DNA of 64,000 bases from positions 1 to 64,000 of the forward strand of contig NZ_JNYD01000035.1 of assembly GCF_000717175.1 (NCBI RefSeq). The letters run 5' to 3'. Under the pieces are notes generated by a model. That model was not told where the DNA came from. It ran no database searches and saw only the letters and a list, made by a program, of their open reading frames with translations. The stretch is from Pseudonocardia autotrophica (lineage in GTDB: Bacteria; Actinomycetota; Actinomycetes; Mycobacteriales; Pseudonocardiaceae). The stretch's first letter is position 1; every line of letters begins with the position of its first letter. Of this stretch, positions 28,936 through 39,109 are shown piece after piece. A program made the position numbers and the translations under genes.

Positions 28936-30006
28936 TCACACGCGGGACCGCCGCCGCCCGTGCAGGGCCATCGCGGCGGCGGCCAGCCCCAGCACGAGGA
29001 CCGCGACCCCGACGCCGATCGCCGCGGGCAGCCACTCCGGGGCGGGCTCCGGCGGGGTCGCCGGGGGCGGCGGCGCGGCCGTGGGCTCCGCGGGTGCGGC
29101 AGCGAGCGTGGCCTCGACCGCGCCGGGCACTGCGCGGAGCCGGCCACGGTCCGGGCCGCGGGTCTCGGAGCCGGACAGCAGGGTGCCGTCGGGGAGGAAC
29201 GCGAGCGCCTCGCCCTGGGGCTCGTCGGACAGCGGGACCTGCAGCGGAGTGCCCTGCAGCGCCGCGACGAGGTCGCCGGAGGGCGGGACGCGGTAGAGCC
29301 ACGCGTCGGTGTAGGTCCGCAGGCCGACGACCTCGCGGCCCGCGCTCGTCGCCCCGCCGGTCACGGTGAAGGCGCCGAGGGCGCCGATCGGGCCACCCCG
29401 GGTCTCGGAGCGGGGGAAACCGGCCGAGCCGGCGCGCATCAGCGGCGTGGGCCCGGGCTCGGCGAGCGGGCCGGTGGGCCGGTAGACGCCGGCGGTGCCG
29501 CCGACCTCCTTGGTCACGATCACGGGCACCCCGTCCGCGCCGATCAGGAGGGCCTCGGCGTCGTGCGGGCCGTCCGGGTAGGTCACCCGGTGCAGCCGCG
29601 GCGCGCCGTCGGGCGGCAGCACGAGGAGGGCCACGGTGTCCCGGACCCGGTCGTTGTCGCCGGTGTCGGCCACCCAGAACGCGCCGTCGGGTGCGATCGC
29701 GAGGTCCTCGGCGTCGTACGGGTCCAGGGCCGCGGTCCGGGTCTCGACGACCGCGCAGGTGTCCGGGTCGAGGCGGTACAGCGCGACCCGGCTGCCGCCG
29801 TCGCTCATGGCCCAGACGCCGCCGTCGGCGGCCACGGCCAGCCCGGAGAGCTCGACGAGGCGCCGGTCGGTGACCGCGCAGCGGTCCTCGGGCCCGGCCC
29901 GCGCTGCGCTCGCCGGCACGGCGAGCAGCAGCGTGAGCAGCAGGACGGCGCCGAGGACCCCGGCGCGCTCAGCCGCGCGCAGCGACGCGCGCCCCGACCT
30001 CGGCAC
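28936..30006 (-). CDS. Exported beta-propeller-like protein with C-terminal membrane anchor
   Basis: A 356-residue exported protein. A signal peptide (hydrophobic core GVLGAVLLLTLLLAVPASA) is followed by beta-propeller-type repeats such as LSGLAVAADGGVWAMSDGG, DLAIAPDGAFWVADTGDN and ALAFLPDGTLLSGSETRG, then a Pro/Ala linker and a transmembrane helix (PAAIGVGVAVLVLGLAAAAM) with a basic tail. It is therefore probably anchored on the outer face of the membrane. GTG at 30006 is preferred for its GAGGG site; GTG at 30036 is possible. It overlaps the end of hflX by 38 bases. Function unknown. Confidence 0.72.
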   Translation of the reverse strand: MPRSGRASLRAAERAGVLGAVLLLTLLLAVPASAARAGPEDRCAVTDRRLVELSGLAVAADGGVWAMSDGGSRVALYRLDPDTCAVVETRTAALDPYDAEDLAIAPDGAFWVADTGDNDRVRDTVALLVLPPDGAPRLHRVTYPDGPHDAEALLIGADGVPVIVTKEVGGTAGVYRPTGPLAEPGPTPLMRAGSAGFPRSETRGGPIGALGAFTVTGGATSAGREVVGLRTYTDAWLYRVPPSGDLVAALQGTPLQVPLSDEPQGEALAFLPDGTLLSGSETRGPDRGRLRAVPGAVEATLAAAPAEPTAAPPPPATPPEPAPEWLPAAIGVGVAVLVLGLAAAAMALHGRRRSRV

Positions 30007-31507
30007 GCGCGCCCTCGCCGGCGGTCCCGTTCGCACCCCGCGAGCCTGCCGCGTCGCCCTCGGCGGGGGCCGACCCGGTCCCCCCGACCGCGAACGGCAC
30101 GGCCGCGACGGCGAGCTCGGGCCCGACCCGGACGTGCAGCCGCGTGCCCTCCGGCGTGTGCTCGGAGGCGAGCACCTCGCCGTCCGAGTGCAGCCGCGCG
30201 ACCAGCCCGCCCTCGGTGTAGGGCACCAGCAGCTCGAGGTCGACCTCGGGCCGCGGGAGCCGCTCGGCGATGCAGGCCTTGAGCCGCGCCACCCCGTCGC
30301 CCCGGTGGGCCGAGACGAACACGGCGTCGGGCAGCAGGTGCCGCAACCGGGCGAGCGCGAGGTCGCCGGCGGCATCGGTCTTGTTGACGACGAGCAGCTC
30401 CGGGGGCATGGTCCCGCCCTGCTCCTCGCCGATCTCGACCAGGACCTTGCGCACCGCGGCGATCTGGTCCTCGGGCAGCGAATCCGAGGCGTCGACCACG
30501 TGGACCAGCAGGTCGGCCTGGCCGGCCTCCTCCAGGGTGGAGCGGAACGCCTCGACGAGCTGGTGCGGCAGGTGCCGCACGAACCCGACGGTGTCGGTGA
30601 GCGTGTAGGTGCGCCCGTCCGGCGTCTCCGCGCGGCGGGTCGTGGGGTCCAGGGTGGCGAACAGCGCGTCCTCGACCAGGACACCCGCGTCCGTCAGCGC
30701 GTTGAGCAGCGAGGACTTGCCGGCGTTGGTGTAGCCGACGATCGCGACGCTCGGCACGTCGTTGCGGCGGCGGGCGCCGCGCTGGGTGTCCCGCACCCGG
30801 CTCATCGCGGCGATCTCGCGGCGCAGCTTGGACATGCGGTGGCGGATGCGCCGGCGGTCCAGCTCGATCTTGGTCTCACCGGGACCACGGCCGCCGATAC
30901 CCACACCGCCGGCGGCGCGGCCACCGACCTGCCGGGACAGCGCCTCACCCCAGCCGCGCAGCCGCGGCAGGAGGTAGGACAGCTGGGCCAGCTCGACCTG
31001 GGCCTTGCCGTCCCGCGAGCGGGCGTGCTGGGCGAAGATGTCGAGGATCAGGGCGGTCCGGTCGATCACCTTGACCTTGAGCTTGTCCTCCAGCTGGCGC
31101 AGCTGGCCGGGCGAGAGCTCGCCGTCGCAGATCACGGTGTCGGCGCCGGCGGCCTGCACGGCGACGGACAGCTCGTCGACCTTGCCGGAACCGATGAAGG
31201 TGGCGGGGTCGGGCTTGCTCCGCCGCTGCACCAGGCCGTCCATGACCTGGGAGCCGGCGGTCTCGGCGAGCCGGGCCAGCTCGACGAGCGAGGCGTTGGC
31301 CTGCTCGGAGGTGCCCTCGGTCCAGACCCCGACGAGCACCACCCGCTCGAGCCGCAGCTGCCGGTACTCGACCTCGGTGATGTCGGTGAGCTCGGTCGAC
31401 AGACCCGCGACCCGCCGGAGCGAGGATCGTTCCTCCAGCTCCATCTCGCCCCGCGAGGGGTCGAGAGCATCGTCGGCAGGCGTGTAGCGCAGGGGGGATT
31501 CAGTCAT
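29969..31507 (-). CDS. hflX: GTPase HflX
   Basis: Ribosome-associated GTPase that splits stalled or hibernating ribosomes. The 512-residue product has the HflX N-terminal domain (GSGKVDELSVAVQAAGADTV, VIDRTALILDIFAQHARSR, GRGPGETKIELDRRRI) and a GTPase domain: G1 GYTNAGKSS, G3 DTVGFVRHLP, G4 VVNKTD. The C-terminal 40 residues are Ala/Gly-rich and variable. No Shine-Dalgarno sequence is visible before ATG at 31507. The hflX-dapF-miaA order is the same as in mycobacteria, all on one strand. Confidence 0.95.
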   Translation of the reverse strand: MTESPLRYTPADDALDPSRGEMELEERSSLRRVAGLSTELTDITEVEYRQLRLERVVLVGVWTEGTSEQANASLVELARLAETAGSQVMDGLVQRRSKPDPATFIGSGKVDELSVAVQAAGADTVICDGELSPGQLRQLEDKLKVKVIDRTALILDIFAQHARSRDGKAQVELAQLSYLLPRLRGWGEALSRQVGGRAAGGVGIGGRGPGETKIELDRRRIRHRMSKLRREIAAMSRVRDTQRGARRRNDVPSVAIVGYTNAGKSSLLNALTDAGVLVEDALFATLDPTTRRAETPDGRTYTLTDTVGFVRHLPHQLVEAFRSTLEEAGQADLLVHVVDASDSLPEDQIAAVRKVLVEIGEEQGGTMPPELLVVNKTDAAGDLALARLRHLLPDAVFVSAHRGDGVARLKACIAERLPRPEVDLELLVPYTEGGLVARLHSDGEVLASEHTPEGTRLHVRVGPELAVAAVPFAVGGTGSAPAEGDAAGSRGANGTAGEGARAEVGARVAARG

Positions 31508-31562
31508 CGTGAGGTCGAGTGTCCCACGTTTCGGGTCGCCGTGTCGGACCGTTTCCCGCGCG

Positions 31563-32393
31563 TCACCCGGCGGTCTCCCACCACGATCGATCCAGTTCAC
31601 CGTGCGCGACCAGGACCGCCGGACCGTGCAGGACGGTCGACGCCCCGCCCTCGCGGACCGTGACCTCCAGCCGGCCGCCGGGGGTGTCGACGGGCAGCCG
31701 GCCCTCGGCGCGCCCGGCTGCGCGCAGCGAGGCCACGACGGCCGCCACCGTGCCGGTGCCACAGGACCGGGTCTCGCCCACCCCGCGCTCGTGCACGCGC
31801 ATCGCGACCGGCTCGTCGCCGCGGGCGGGCGCGACGAACTCGACGTTGGCCCCGTTCGGGAACAGCGCCTCGTCCCGCCCCGGCGGCACGGTCAGGTCCA
31901 GCCCGGCGAGGTCGGTGTCGGTGACGCAGGCGAGGTGCGGGTTCCCGACGTCGACCGCCACGCCCGGGAACTCCCGGCCGCCGACCGTCGCGACGCTCTC
32001 GGGGCCGACCAGCGCCCGGCCCATCTCGACGGCGACCCGGTCCCCCTCGAGCGAGACGACCTTGACGCCCGCCCGCGTGCCCAGCGGCAGCTCCCCGGTG
32101 CGGAACCAGCCGGCGTGCTGCAGGTAGCGCGCGAAGACGCGGACGCCGTTGCCGCACATCTCGGCGACCGACCCGTCGGCGTTGCGGTAGTCCATGAACC
32201 ACTCGGGGCCGTCGACGCCCAGTGCGGCGGAGCGGACCACGCGCAGCACGCCGTCCGCCCCGAGCCCGCGCCGCCGGTCGCACAGCGCGGCGACCCGCTC
32301 CGGCGTGAGGTCGAGGGCGCCGTCGGGGTCCGGCAGCACGACGAAGTCGTTCTGCGTGCCGTGGCCCTTCGAGAAGGGAATGCCGTCGCTCAC
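31563..32393 (-). CDS. dapF: Diaminopimelate epimerase
   Basis: Converts LL- to meso-diaminopimelate for lysine and peptidoglycan synthesis; cytoplasmic. The 276-residue product has the two catalytic cysteines, C80 in EMCGNGVRV and C211 in RSCGTGTVA, each in its family motif, and the N-terminal [14 protein letters not shown]. Its GTG start overlaps the miaA stop codon (GTGA), so it is translationally coupled to miaA. Confidence 0.97.
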   Translation of the reverse strand: MSDGIPFSKGHGTQNDFVVLPDPDGALDLTPERVAALCDRRRGLGADGVLRVVRSAALGVDGPEWFMDYRNADGSVAEMCGNGVRVFARYLQHAGWFRTGELPLGTRAGVKVVSLEGDRVAVEMGRALVGPESVATVGGREFPGVAVDVGNPHLACVTDTDLAGLDLTVPPGRDEALFPNGANVEFVAPARGDEPVAMRVHERGVGETRSCGTGTVAAVVASLRAAGRAEGRLPVDTPGGRLEVTVREGGASTVLHGPAVLVAHGELDRSWWETAG

Positions 32394-33289
32394 GGGACCA
32401 GCCTACGAGCCAGAGCCGACAGTTCCGGATCCGCGCCGTCGAGCCAGTGGATGCGGGGGTCGCGGCGGAACCACGAGCGCTGCCGGCGCACGAACCGGCG
32501 GGTGGCACGCACCGTCTCCTCGGCGGCCGTCGCCAGGTCGTACTCGCCGTCCAGCGCCGCGACGACCTGCTGGTAGCCCAGCGCCCGCGACGCCGTCCGG
32601 CCCTCCCGCAGGCCCTTCTCCAACAGTCCGCGGGTCTCCTGGACCAGCCCGGCGGCCATCATCAGGTCGACGCGGCGGGCGACCCGGTCGTCGAGCTCCG
32701 CGGTGTCCCGGTCGACCCCGATCAGCACGGCGTCGTACCGGGGCGTGCGCTGCCCCGGGAGCGTCGCCCGGAAGGGGCGCCCGGTCAGCTCGATGACCTC
32801 CAGCGCCCGGACGATCCGGCGGCCGTTGCTCGGAAGGACGTTCTGCGCGGCGGTGGGGTCGACCTCGGCCAGCCTGCGGTGCAGCGCCGGCGCCCCGACG
32901 GCGGCCAGCTCGGCTTCCCACCGGCCGCGGACCGCGGGGTCGGTGCCCGGGAACTCCAGCTCGTCGACGACCGCCTGGACGTACAGCCCCGAGCCGCCGA
33001 CCAGCACCGGCGTGCGGCCGGCGGCCAGCAGCGTCTCGATGACGGCGCGCGCCTCCCGCTGGTAGACGGCCACCGACGCGGTCTCGGTGACGTCCAGGAC
33101 GTCGAGCTGGTGGTGCGGGATCCCGCGGCGCTCGGCCATCGACAGCTTGGCGGTGCCGATGTCGAGGCCGCGGTAGAGCTGCATCGCGTCGGCGTTGACG
33201 ACCTCGCCGCCCAGCGCCTCGGCCAGGTCCAGCCCCAGGTCGGACTTGCCCGTCGCGGTCGGCCCGACGACGGCCACGAGCCTCGTCAT
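32390..33289 (-). CDS. miaA: tRNA dimethylallyltransferase
   Basis: Adds a dimethylallyl group to A37 of tRNAs that read UNN codons. The 299-residue product has the P-loop [31 protein letters not shown], and [20 protein letters not shown], and the C-terminal [16 protein letters not shown]. Its start overlaps the preceding gene in ATGA and its stop overlaps dapF. MiaB, which methylthiolates the same base, is encoded further upstream in the same direction. Confidence 0.97.
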   Translation of the reverse strand: MTRLVAVVGPTATGKSDLGLDLAEALGGEVVNADAMQLYRGLDIGTAKLSMAERRGIPHHQLDVLDVTETASVAVYQREARAVIETLLAAGRTPVLVGGSGLYVQAVVDELEFPGTDPAVRGRWEAELAAVGAPALHRRLAEVDPTAAQNVLPSNGRRIVRALEVIELTGRPFRATLPGQRTPRYDAVLIGVDRDTAELDDRVARRVDLMMAAGLVQETRGLLEKGLREGRTASRALGYQQVVAALDGEYDLATAAEETVRATRRFVRRQRSWFRRDPRIHWLDGADPELSALARRLVP

Positions 33290-34005
33290 GCCGGCGTCCA
33301 GACCGCCACGTGGTAGGCCACGCCGTAGGGCGCGGCGGAGTACAGCAGCTCGCCGCGCCAGTCCCGGTCCTCCGCGGCCCCGGCGAGCACCTGCCAGGGG
33401 GCGCGCCCTGCCGCCCACAGCTCCGCCGCGAGCCCCGGGTCGAGGGCGGCCAGGGGTGCGGGGTCGCCGTGCTCCAGGGCCTTCGCGACGCCGGCGTCGA
33501 AGGGCCCGGCCCGCTCGTCGAGGTGGCCGGGGGCCTTCTCGGTGTGGGTGGCCGCGCCGTCGCCGACGATCAGCAGCCCGAGAGGGCCGTCGGCCGCGTC
33601 GGCCTCCGCGGCGAGCTCCCGGCCGAGCTGCAGGCAGTCGGCGGTGGGGGTGTCCTCGGGGACGAGCTCGCCGCGGATGCGCGGCTCCCGTCCGGTCCCG
33701 CCGGCGGCCCACCCGGCGACGAGCAGCGGCAGCGGGAGCTCCGGGTCCGGTGCGCCGGCGCCGGGTCCGAGGGCGACCCGGACGTCCCTGCCGAACCCGG
33801 CGAACGTCCCGGCGGTCGCGGGCGGGACGGTCCGGCGGCCGCCGGAATCGGCGCCCACGGCGATCCAGTCCGCGGCCGCCCCCGCGAGCCGGGCCGCGGC
33901 CGAGTACACCGCCGCGCGCAGCTCCGCGGTCTCGCCCGCCGCCCCCGCAGCCAGTTCCGGGACGAGGAGCGGGGGGTGCGGGAGCACGACGACCAGCGAC
34001 AGCAC
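33286..34005 (-). CDS. Extradiol dioxygenase LigB-like family protein (Rv2728c-like)
   Basis: A 239-residue protein conserved before miaA in actinobacteria. The N-terminus [19 protein letters not shown] and the later [19 protein letters not shown] resemble class III extradiol dioxygenase (LigB) folds, including the early histidine pair. No enzymatic function has been assigned to this branch as far as I know. GTG at 34005 is the likely start, although its ribosome site is weak. It is coupled to miaA through a 4-base overlap. Confidence 0.75.
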   Translation of the reverse strand: MLSLVVVLPHPPLLVPELAAGAAGETAELRAAVYSAAARLAGAAADWIAVGADSGGRRTVPPATAGTFAGFGRDVRVALGPGAGAPDPELPLPLLVAGWAAGGTGREPRIRGELVPEDTPTADCLQLGRELAAEADAADGPLGLLIVGDGAATHTEKAPGHLDERAGPFDAGVAKALEHGDPAPLAALDPGLAAELWAAGRAPWQVLAGAAEDRDWRGELLYSAAPYGVAYHVAVWTPA

Positions 34006-34284
34006 GCGACCGACAGTAGTGCGGCCCCGGCGACCGCGCCGCCGCCCGCCGGTCACCCTGCGCGACCGATCGGGGCCGGAGAGTCGCATTCACGGCGACT
34101 CGGCGCGCTCAGGCGGCCGCCCGCGGTCTCGTCCGGGTCGCGGCGGTTCCGTGCGCCCGCCCGACCTGTTTGAATTCCGCCGACCGGGGGTCGCGCGTCC
34201 GCGACCGGCCGGTTCGTGCACGGCCCCGGCGTTCCACGGCGGGGCGCCCGTCCCCGCGGCGGGCCCGAACGAGGGAGGACGACG

Positions 34285-36054
34285 GTGTCGGACGAGCACA
34301 CGGACGAGACGCAGCGGGAGGGTCTGCCCGGCACCGCCGCGAGCGCGCCCGCTCCGGACACCCCCGACACGCCCCCGACGGCGACGGGACCGGCGGACGA
34401 GAGGACCGAGCAGCCGGCGGCGCGGTCCGCGGCCGACCCCGCCTCGTCCGCACCGGACGCACCGCAGGCCGTGGCGCCGGGCGAGGCCGCACCGCCCGCG
34501 GCATCGGACGAGCCGACACCGTCCGCGGCATCGGGCGAGCCGACACCGTCCGCGGTATCGGGCGAGGCCGTACCGGCTGCGACGCCGGGCGAGGCCGCGC
34601 CGGCTGCGACATCGGGCGAGCACACCCCGCCCGCCGCGCAGCCCGCCGCGCCGAAGCCCGCACCACCCAAGCCCGCTCCGCCGAAGCCCGGGCCGCCCAA
34701 GCCCGGCCCGCCGCCCGGCGCCCGTCCGGGACCGCGGCCCGGCCCGCCCCCGGGAGCAGGCCACACCCGTCCGGTCCAGCACGCCCCGGTGGCCCGGCCC
34801 GCCGCCCCGCCGGTCGAGCCGTCGCCCGTCGCGACGGCGTCGGAGAACCCGTCGCGCTGGGGCCGGGTCGACGAGGAGGGCGCCGTCTTCGTCCGAACCG
34901 CCGACGGCGAGCGTCGCGTCGGTTCCTGGCAGGCCGGCGCCCCGGACGAGGGCCTGGCCCACTTCGCCCGCCGCTTCGACGACCTGCTCGCCGAGGCCGA
35001 GCTGCTCGTGTCCCGGCTCGCCACCGGCGGCGGGGACCCGAAGCACGCGCTGACCAGCGCCAAGGCCCTGCGCGAGGGGCTCGACGAGGCAGCCGTGGTC
35101 GGTGACCTCGACGGGCTGCACAAGCGCCTCGACGAGCTCGTCGGGATGGCCGAGGACGCGGTCGCCACCGCCCGCACGGCCCGGGACGAGCAGCGGCACG
35201 CCGCGATCGCCCGCAAGGAGGCGCTGGTCGCCGAGGCCGAGACCATGGCCTCCGAGTCCACGCAGTGGAAGCAGGCGGGCGACCGCTACAAGGCGATCCT
35301 CGACGAGTGGCGCACCATCAAGGGCATCGACCGCAAGACGGACGAGGCACTCTGGAAGCGCTTCTCGCGCGCCCGCGAGGCCTTCAACCGGCGCCGCGGT
35401 TCGCACTTCGCCGACCTGGACCGCCAGCGCGCCGGGGCCAAGGCGCGCAAGGAGGAGCTGGTCGCCGAGGCGGAGGCCCTCTCGGAGTCGGACGACTGGG
35501 GCCCCACCGCCGCCCGCTACCGCGACCTCATGGCGGAGTGGAAGGCGGCCGGCCGCGCCCAGAAGGACGCCGACGACGCCCTCTGGCACCGCTTCCGCAG
35601 CGCGCAGGACACCTTCTTCTCGCGCCGCTCGTCCGTCTTCGCCGAACGGGACTCCGAGTTCGCGGCCAACGCCGACGCGAAGCGTTCGCTGCTCGACGAG
35701 GCCGAGAAGATCGACACCTCGGACCCCGACGCCGCCCGGCTCGCGCTGCGCCACGTCCAGGAGCGCTGGGAGGAGATCGGCAAGGTCCCGCGCGAGGACA
35801 TGCGGCCGCTGGAGCAGCGCCTGCGGGCCGTCGAGGAGGCCGTCCGCGAGGCCGCCGACCGCCAGTGGCGCCGCACCGACCCCGAGGCCGAGGCCCGCGT
35901 TGCGCAGTTCCGTGACCGCGTCGCCCAGTTCGAGGCCCAGGCCGAGAAGGCCCGCGCCGCCGGCGACAAGCGCCGGGCCGAGCAGGCGGAGTCGCAGGCC
36001 GCGCAGTGGCGGGAGTGGCTGGAGACCGCGGAGCAGTCCGTCCAGGACCGCTGA
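34285..36054 (+). CDS. DUF349 domain protein with disordered N-terminal region (Rv2731-like)
   Basis: A 589-residue cytoplasmic protein. Residues 1-190 are Pro/Ala/Thr-rich with short repeats (units like SGEPTPSA and PKPAPPKPGP) and are surely disordered. From about 195 (SRWGRVDEEGAVFVRTADGE) it has a small folded part, then three or more DUF349 repeats recognised by W-K-x-A-G (QWKQAGDRYKAILDEWRTIK, DWGPTAARYRDLMAEWKAAG, RHVQERWEEIGKVPREDMR), and a coiled-coil C-terminus. DUF349 proteins are found in actinobacteria without a settled function. GAGGGAGG precedes the GTG start. Length of the repeats in the N-terminus may vary among strains. Confidence 0.88.
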   Translation: MSDEHTDETQREGLPGTAASAPAPDTPDTPPTATGPADERTEQPAARSAADPASSAPDAPQAVAPGEAAPPAASDEPTPSAASGEPTPSAVSGEAVPAATPGEAAPAATSGEHTPPAAQPAAPKPAPPKPAPPKPGPPKPGPPPGARPGPRPGPPPGAGHTRPVQHAPVARPAAPPVEPSPVATASENPSRWGRVDEEGAVFVRTADGERRVGSWQAGAPDEGLAHFARRFDDLLAEAELLVSRLATGGGDPKHALTSAKALREGLDEAAVVGDLDGLHKRLDELVGMAEDAVATARTARDEQRHAAIARKEALVAEAETMASESTQWKQAGDRYKAILDEWRTIKGIDRKTDEALWKRFSRAREAFNRRRGSHFADLDRQRAGAKARKEELVAEAEALSESDDWGPTAARYRDLMAEWKAAGRAQKDADDALWHRFRSAQDTFFSRRSSVFAERDSEFAANADAKRSLLDEAEKIDTSDPDAARLALRHVQERWEEIGKVPREDMRPLEQRLRAVEEAVREAADRQWRRTDPEAEARVAQFRDRVAQFEAQAEKARAAGDKRRAEQAESQAAQWREWLETAEQSVQDR

Positions 36055-36074
36055 TCCGGCTGAACTCCGGACCG

Positions 36075-36136
36075 TGGTCCACGTCCGGGTAGCGGGACGA
36101 TCGATTTCCGACCGTTTCGCTGCCCGGACGTGGATG
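36075..36136 (+). repeat. 62-bp palindromic element, copy B
   Basis: Starts TGGTCCACGTCCGGG and ends CCCGGACGTGGATG; the ends are inverted (TCCACGTCCGGG and CCCGGACGTGGA), enough for a 12-bp stem. It matches copy C at 47 of 62 positions without gaps. It lies 21 bases after the DUF349 stop and 72 bases before the broken DUF559 gene. Confidence 0.85.
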
Positions 36137-36207
36137 TCGGCTTCACGCGAGCGAACGGAGCGGCGGAAACGCGCCGCCGGCCGGGTCCGGGATCGCACGC
36201 TCTCGGT

Positions 36208-36916
36208 GTGCCCTCGACACCCCTGACCCGCCTCCTGGCCACGCGGGACGGGCTGATCACCCGACGGCGCGGTGTTCGGGCCCGCGGCCGCGTGGTGGCT
36301 GGGGCTGCTGGACCGTCCGCCCGTGATCGTGCCGGTGACGGTGCCCCGCCGCCGGGCGCCCAGGCCGCCGCCGGGCATCCGCGTGCGCCGGCGCGACCTC
36401 GCACCGGATGACCTGACCCGACGCCGGGGTGTCCGCCTCACCGCGCTGCCGCTGACCGCGCTCGAGACCGCGGCGGTGCTGCCGGAAGGCGGCTCCTTCC
36501 TCGACCGCGCCCTGCAGCGCCACGTCCGGTTCGAGGACGTCCTGCAGGCCTATCGACGTGCGCTCGGCTGCGGCGGGGCGGCGGGCCTGCGCGCCGTGCT
36601 CGTCCCGGCGGTCGATCGTGCCGACTCGGCGGCCGAACGCACGCTCTTTCGGCTCCTGCGCGCCGCCGGGATCAGCGGCTGGGTGCGGGCGCTGCCGTTC
36701 GGGTGCTGGACGCTGGACCTGGCGTTCCCCGAGGCGCGGCTCGCGGTCGAGTTCGACGGCTGGGCCTGGCACGTCGACGTCGAGCGGTTCCGCGCCGACC
36801 GGACGAAGCAGAACGCCCTGGTCGCGGCAGGGTGGACGGTCCTGCGCTTCACCTGGCACGACCTCAGCGACCCGAACCTCGTGGTCGCCGCGATCCTCCG
36901 CGCCCTCGGCTCATGA
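36208..36916 (+). pseudogene. Broken DUF559 / AbiEi-antitoxin-like protein
   Basis: The original start (GTG at 36208) reads PSTPLTRLLATRDGLITRR, the usual N-terminus of actinobacterial proteins with an AbiEi-type winged helix, but the frame then breaks near 36270 and the rest of the helix domain is missing. The downstream frame resumes at FGPAAAWWLGLLDRPP and runs to the end, including the C-terminal DUF559/Vsr-like endonuclease fold (LAVEFDGWAWHVDVERF, RTKQNALVAAGWTVLRFTWH). I infer a deletion of roughly 150 bases. A GTG at 36272 could in theory start a 214-residue remnant, but it has no ribosome site. The gene is bracketed by 62-bp elements B and C. Confidence 0.75.
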
Positions 36917-36975
36917 TCCACGCCCGGGAACCGGGACGTCCGGAATCCGAGCGATCTGCTGCCCGGATGTGGATC
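36914..36975 (+). repeat. 62-bp palindromic element, copy C
   Basis: Starts TGATCCACGCCCGGG and ends CCCGGATGTGGATC, with inverted ends. Its first three bases are the stop codon of the DUF559 gene. Same orientation as copy B, 839 bases apart. Confidence 0.85.
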
Positions 36976-36984
36976 TTCGAGAGG

Positions 36985-37542
36985 TCAGCGGCGCTGGAGG
37001 GAGATGCGGGCCCAGGTGAAGGTCAGCAGCACCACCCCGACCACCGCGAGGACGAGACCGGGACCGGGGCCCTCGACGCCCTCGGGAGCCACGGTCTGCC
37101 GGCTCCACACCGCCCACACGCCGTTGACCACGGAGATCCCGCAGCCGACGGCGGAGATCCAGGCCAGCGCCCAGTACCGGGTGGTCAGCGCGAGCGTGGA
37201 GGTGACGATCCCGAACGCGGTGACGGTGAAGGTGAACAGCCGCGGCAGGGGCCCGGCCGACTGCGCGCCGACCAGCAGCTGCCAGCCCGTGGCGCCCTCG
37301 ATCCAGGGCAGCAGCAGCGCCCCGACGACGGCCAGGGTGCCGATCGCGGCGACCAGCGCGGCCGCGCCCGGGTCGATCTTCCGTTCCACCCGCCGGGCCA
37401 CGCCGGCGAGCTCGGTCTCGAGGGCCGACAAGGTCGGGTCCGGGTCGCGGTCCCACGGCGCCCGGTCGCCGCCCGGTCCCTGCCGGTCCCCGCCGGAGGC
37501 GCGCTCGTCGCTCATCGTCCGCTCCGTCCGTCCCTCGCTCAC
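36985..37542 (-). CDS. Four-helix membrane protein (Rv2732c-like)
   Basis: A 185-residue integral membrane protein with four predicted helices ([72 protein letters not shown]) after a polar N-terminus of about 50 residues. The gene directly downstream of miaB in mycobacteria (Rv2732c) encodes a similar membrane protein of unknown function. GTG at 37542 overlaps the miaB stop in GTGA; ATG at 37515 is an alternative. No function can be given. Confidence 0.75.
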   Translation of the reverse strand: MSEGRTERTMSDERASGGDRQGPGGDRAPWDRDPDPTLSALETELAGVARRVERKIDPGAAALVAAIGTLAVVGALLLPWIEGATGWQLLVGAQSAGPLPRLFTFTVTAFGIVTSTLALTTRYWALAWISAVGCGISVVNGVWAVWSRQTVAPEGVEGPGPGLVLAVVGVVLLTFTWARISLQRR

Positions 37543-39011
37543 GATCCCTGCACCCCGCAGCCGGCCGTGACCGGCTCGGCGGCGGGCTTCCCGAAGCCCG
37601 GCAGGCCCAGCCCGGTGGGCGCGCCGCCCGGCCGCTGCCCGGCCTCGTGCGCGTCCCCGGCGCGGGTGCGGCGGTGGCCCAGCACCCCGTCGTCGGCGAC
37701 GAGGTGGTGCGGCGCGCCGTACCCGATCCGCACGGTGACGAGGTCGCCGGGCCGGATCCCGTGCCGACCGGGCGCGAAGTGCACCAGCCGGCCGTCCCGG
37801 GCCCGTCCGCTCATCCGGCGGGTGGCGCCGTCCTTGCGGCCCTCGCCCGTGCTCACCAGCACCTCGACCTCGCGGCCCTCGTGCGCGCGGTTCTCCTCCC
37901 AGGAGATCTGCTCCTGCAGGGCCACCAGCCGCTCGTACCGCTCCTGGACGACGGCCTTGGGCAGCTGGTCCGGGAGCTCGGCCGCCGGGGTGCCGGGGCG
38001 CCGCGAGTACTGGAACGTGAAGGCCTGCGCGAACCGGGCCCGGCGCACCACCTCGAGGGTCTGCGCGAAGTCCTCCTCGGTCTCCCCCGGGAACCCGACG
38101 ATGATGTCCGTGGACACCGCGGCGTCGGGGATCGACGCCCGCACCTCGTCGAGGATCCCGAGGAACCGCTCGGAGCGGTACGAGCGCCGCATGGCCCGCA
38201 GCACCCGGTCCGATCCGGACTGCAGCGGCATGTGCAGCTGCGGGCAGACGTTGGGCGTCTCGGCCATCGCGGCGATGACGTCGGACGTGAAGTCCCGCGG
38301 GTGCGGCGAGGTGAACCGCACGCGCTCGAGCCCCTCGACGGTGCCGCAGGAACGCAGCAGCTTCGCGAACGCGCCGCGGTCGCCGAACTCCGAGCCGTAC
38401 GCGTTGACGTTCTGACCCAGCAGGGTCACCTCGAGCACGCCGTCCGCGGCGAGCGCCCCGACCTCCGCGAGGATGTCCCCGGGCCGGCGGTCGCGCTCCT
38501 TGCCGCGCAGCGACGGGACGATGCAGAAGGTGCAGGTGTTGTTGCAGCCCACCGAGATCGAGACCCAGCCGGCGTAGGCGGACTCGCGGCGCGCGGGCAG
38601 CGTCGACGGGAAGACCTCGAGCGACTCGAGGATCTCCACCTCGGCCGCGCGGTTGTGCCGGGCGCGCTCGAGCAGCGCGGGCAGCGACCCGACGTTGTGG
38701 GTGCCGAACACGACGTCGACCCACGGGGCCTTCTTCGTGATCGTGTCGCGGTCCTTCTGCGCGAGGCAGCCGCCGACGGCGATCTGCATGTCCGGGTTGG
38801 CCGTCTTGGCCGGGCGCAGGTGGCCGAGGTTGCCGTAGAGCTTGTTGTCCGCGTTCTCGCGCACGGCGCAGGTGTTGAACACGACCACGTCGGCCTGCGC
38901 CGGGTCCTCGGCGCGCGCATACCCCGCGGACTCCAGCAGACCGGCCATCCGCTCGGAGTCGTGCACGTTCATCTGGCACCCGTAGGTGCGGACGGTGTAG
39001 CTGCGGGTCAC
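37539..39011 (-). CDS. miaB: tRNA-2-methylthio-N6-dimethylallyladenosine synthase
   Basis: Radical-SAM methylthiotransferase that converts i6A37 to ms2i6A37, acting on the product of MiaA. The 490-residue protein has the UPF0004 domain cysteines ([39 protein letters not shown]), the radical-SAM triad in [16 protein letters not shown] and a C-terminal TRAM domain. The last 45 residues (Gly/Pro-rich) extend beyond most homologues. GTG at 39011 is the likely start. Confidence 0.95.
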   Translation of the reverse strand: MTRSYTVRTYGCQMNVHDSERMAGLLESAGYARAEDPAQADVVVFNTCAVRENADNKLYGNLGHLRPAKTANPDMQIAVGGCLAQKDRDTITKKAPWVDVVFGTHNVGSLPALLERARHNRAAEVEILESLEVFPSTLPARRESAYAGWVSISVGCNNTCTFCIVPSLRGKERDRRPGDILAEVGALAADGVLEVTLLGQNVNAYGSEFGDRGAFAKLLRSCGTVEGLERVRFTSPHPRDFTSDVIAAMAETPNVCPQLHMPLQSGSDRVLRAMRRSYRSERFLGILDEVRASIPDAAVSTDIIVGFPGETEEDFAQTLEVVRRARFAQAFTFQYSRRPGTPAAELPDQLPKAVVQERYERLVALQEQISWEENRAHEGREVEVLVSTGEGRKDGATRRMSGRARDGRLVHFAPGRHGIRPGDLVTVRIGYGAPHHLVADDGVLGHRRTRAGDAHEAGQRPGGAPTGLGLPGFGKPAAEPVTAGCGVQGS

Positions 39012-39109
39012 CCCACGAGGGTATGCCTCGCGGGCGACGGCACGGGCCCCGGGGACGACAGCACCGGCCCGGGACGACAGGGCGGCCGCCGGTCCGGCAC
39101 GATGCGGCG

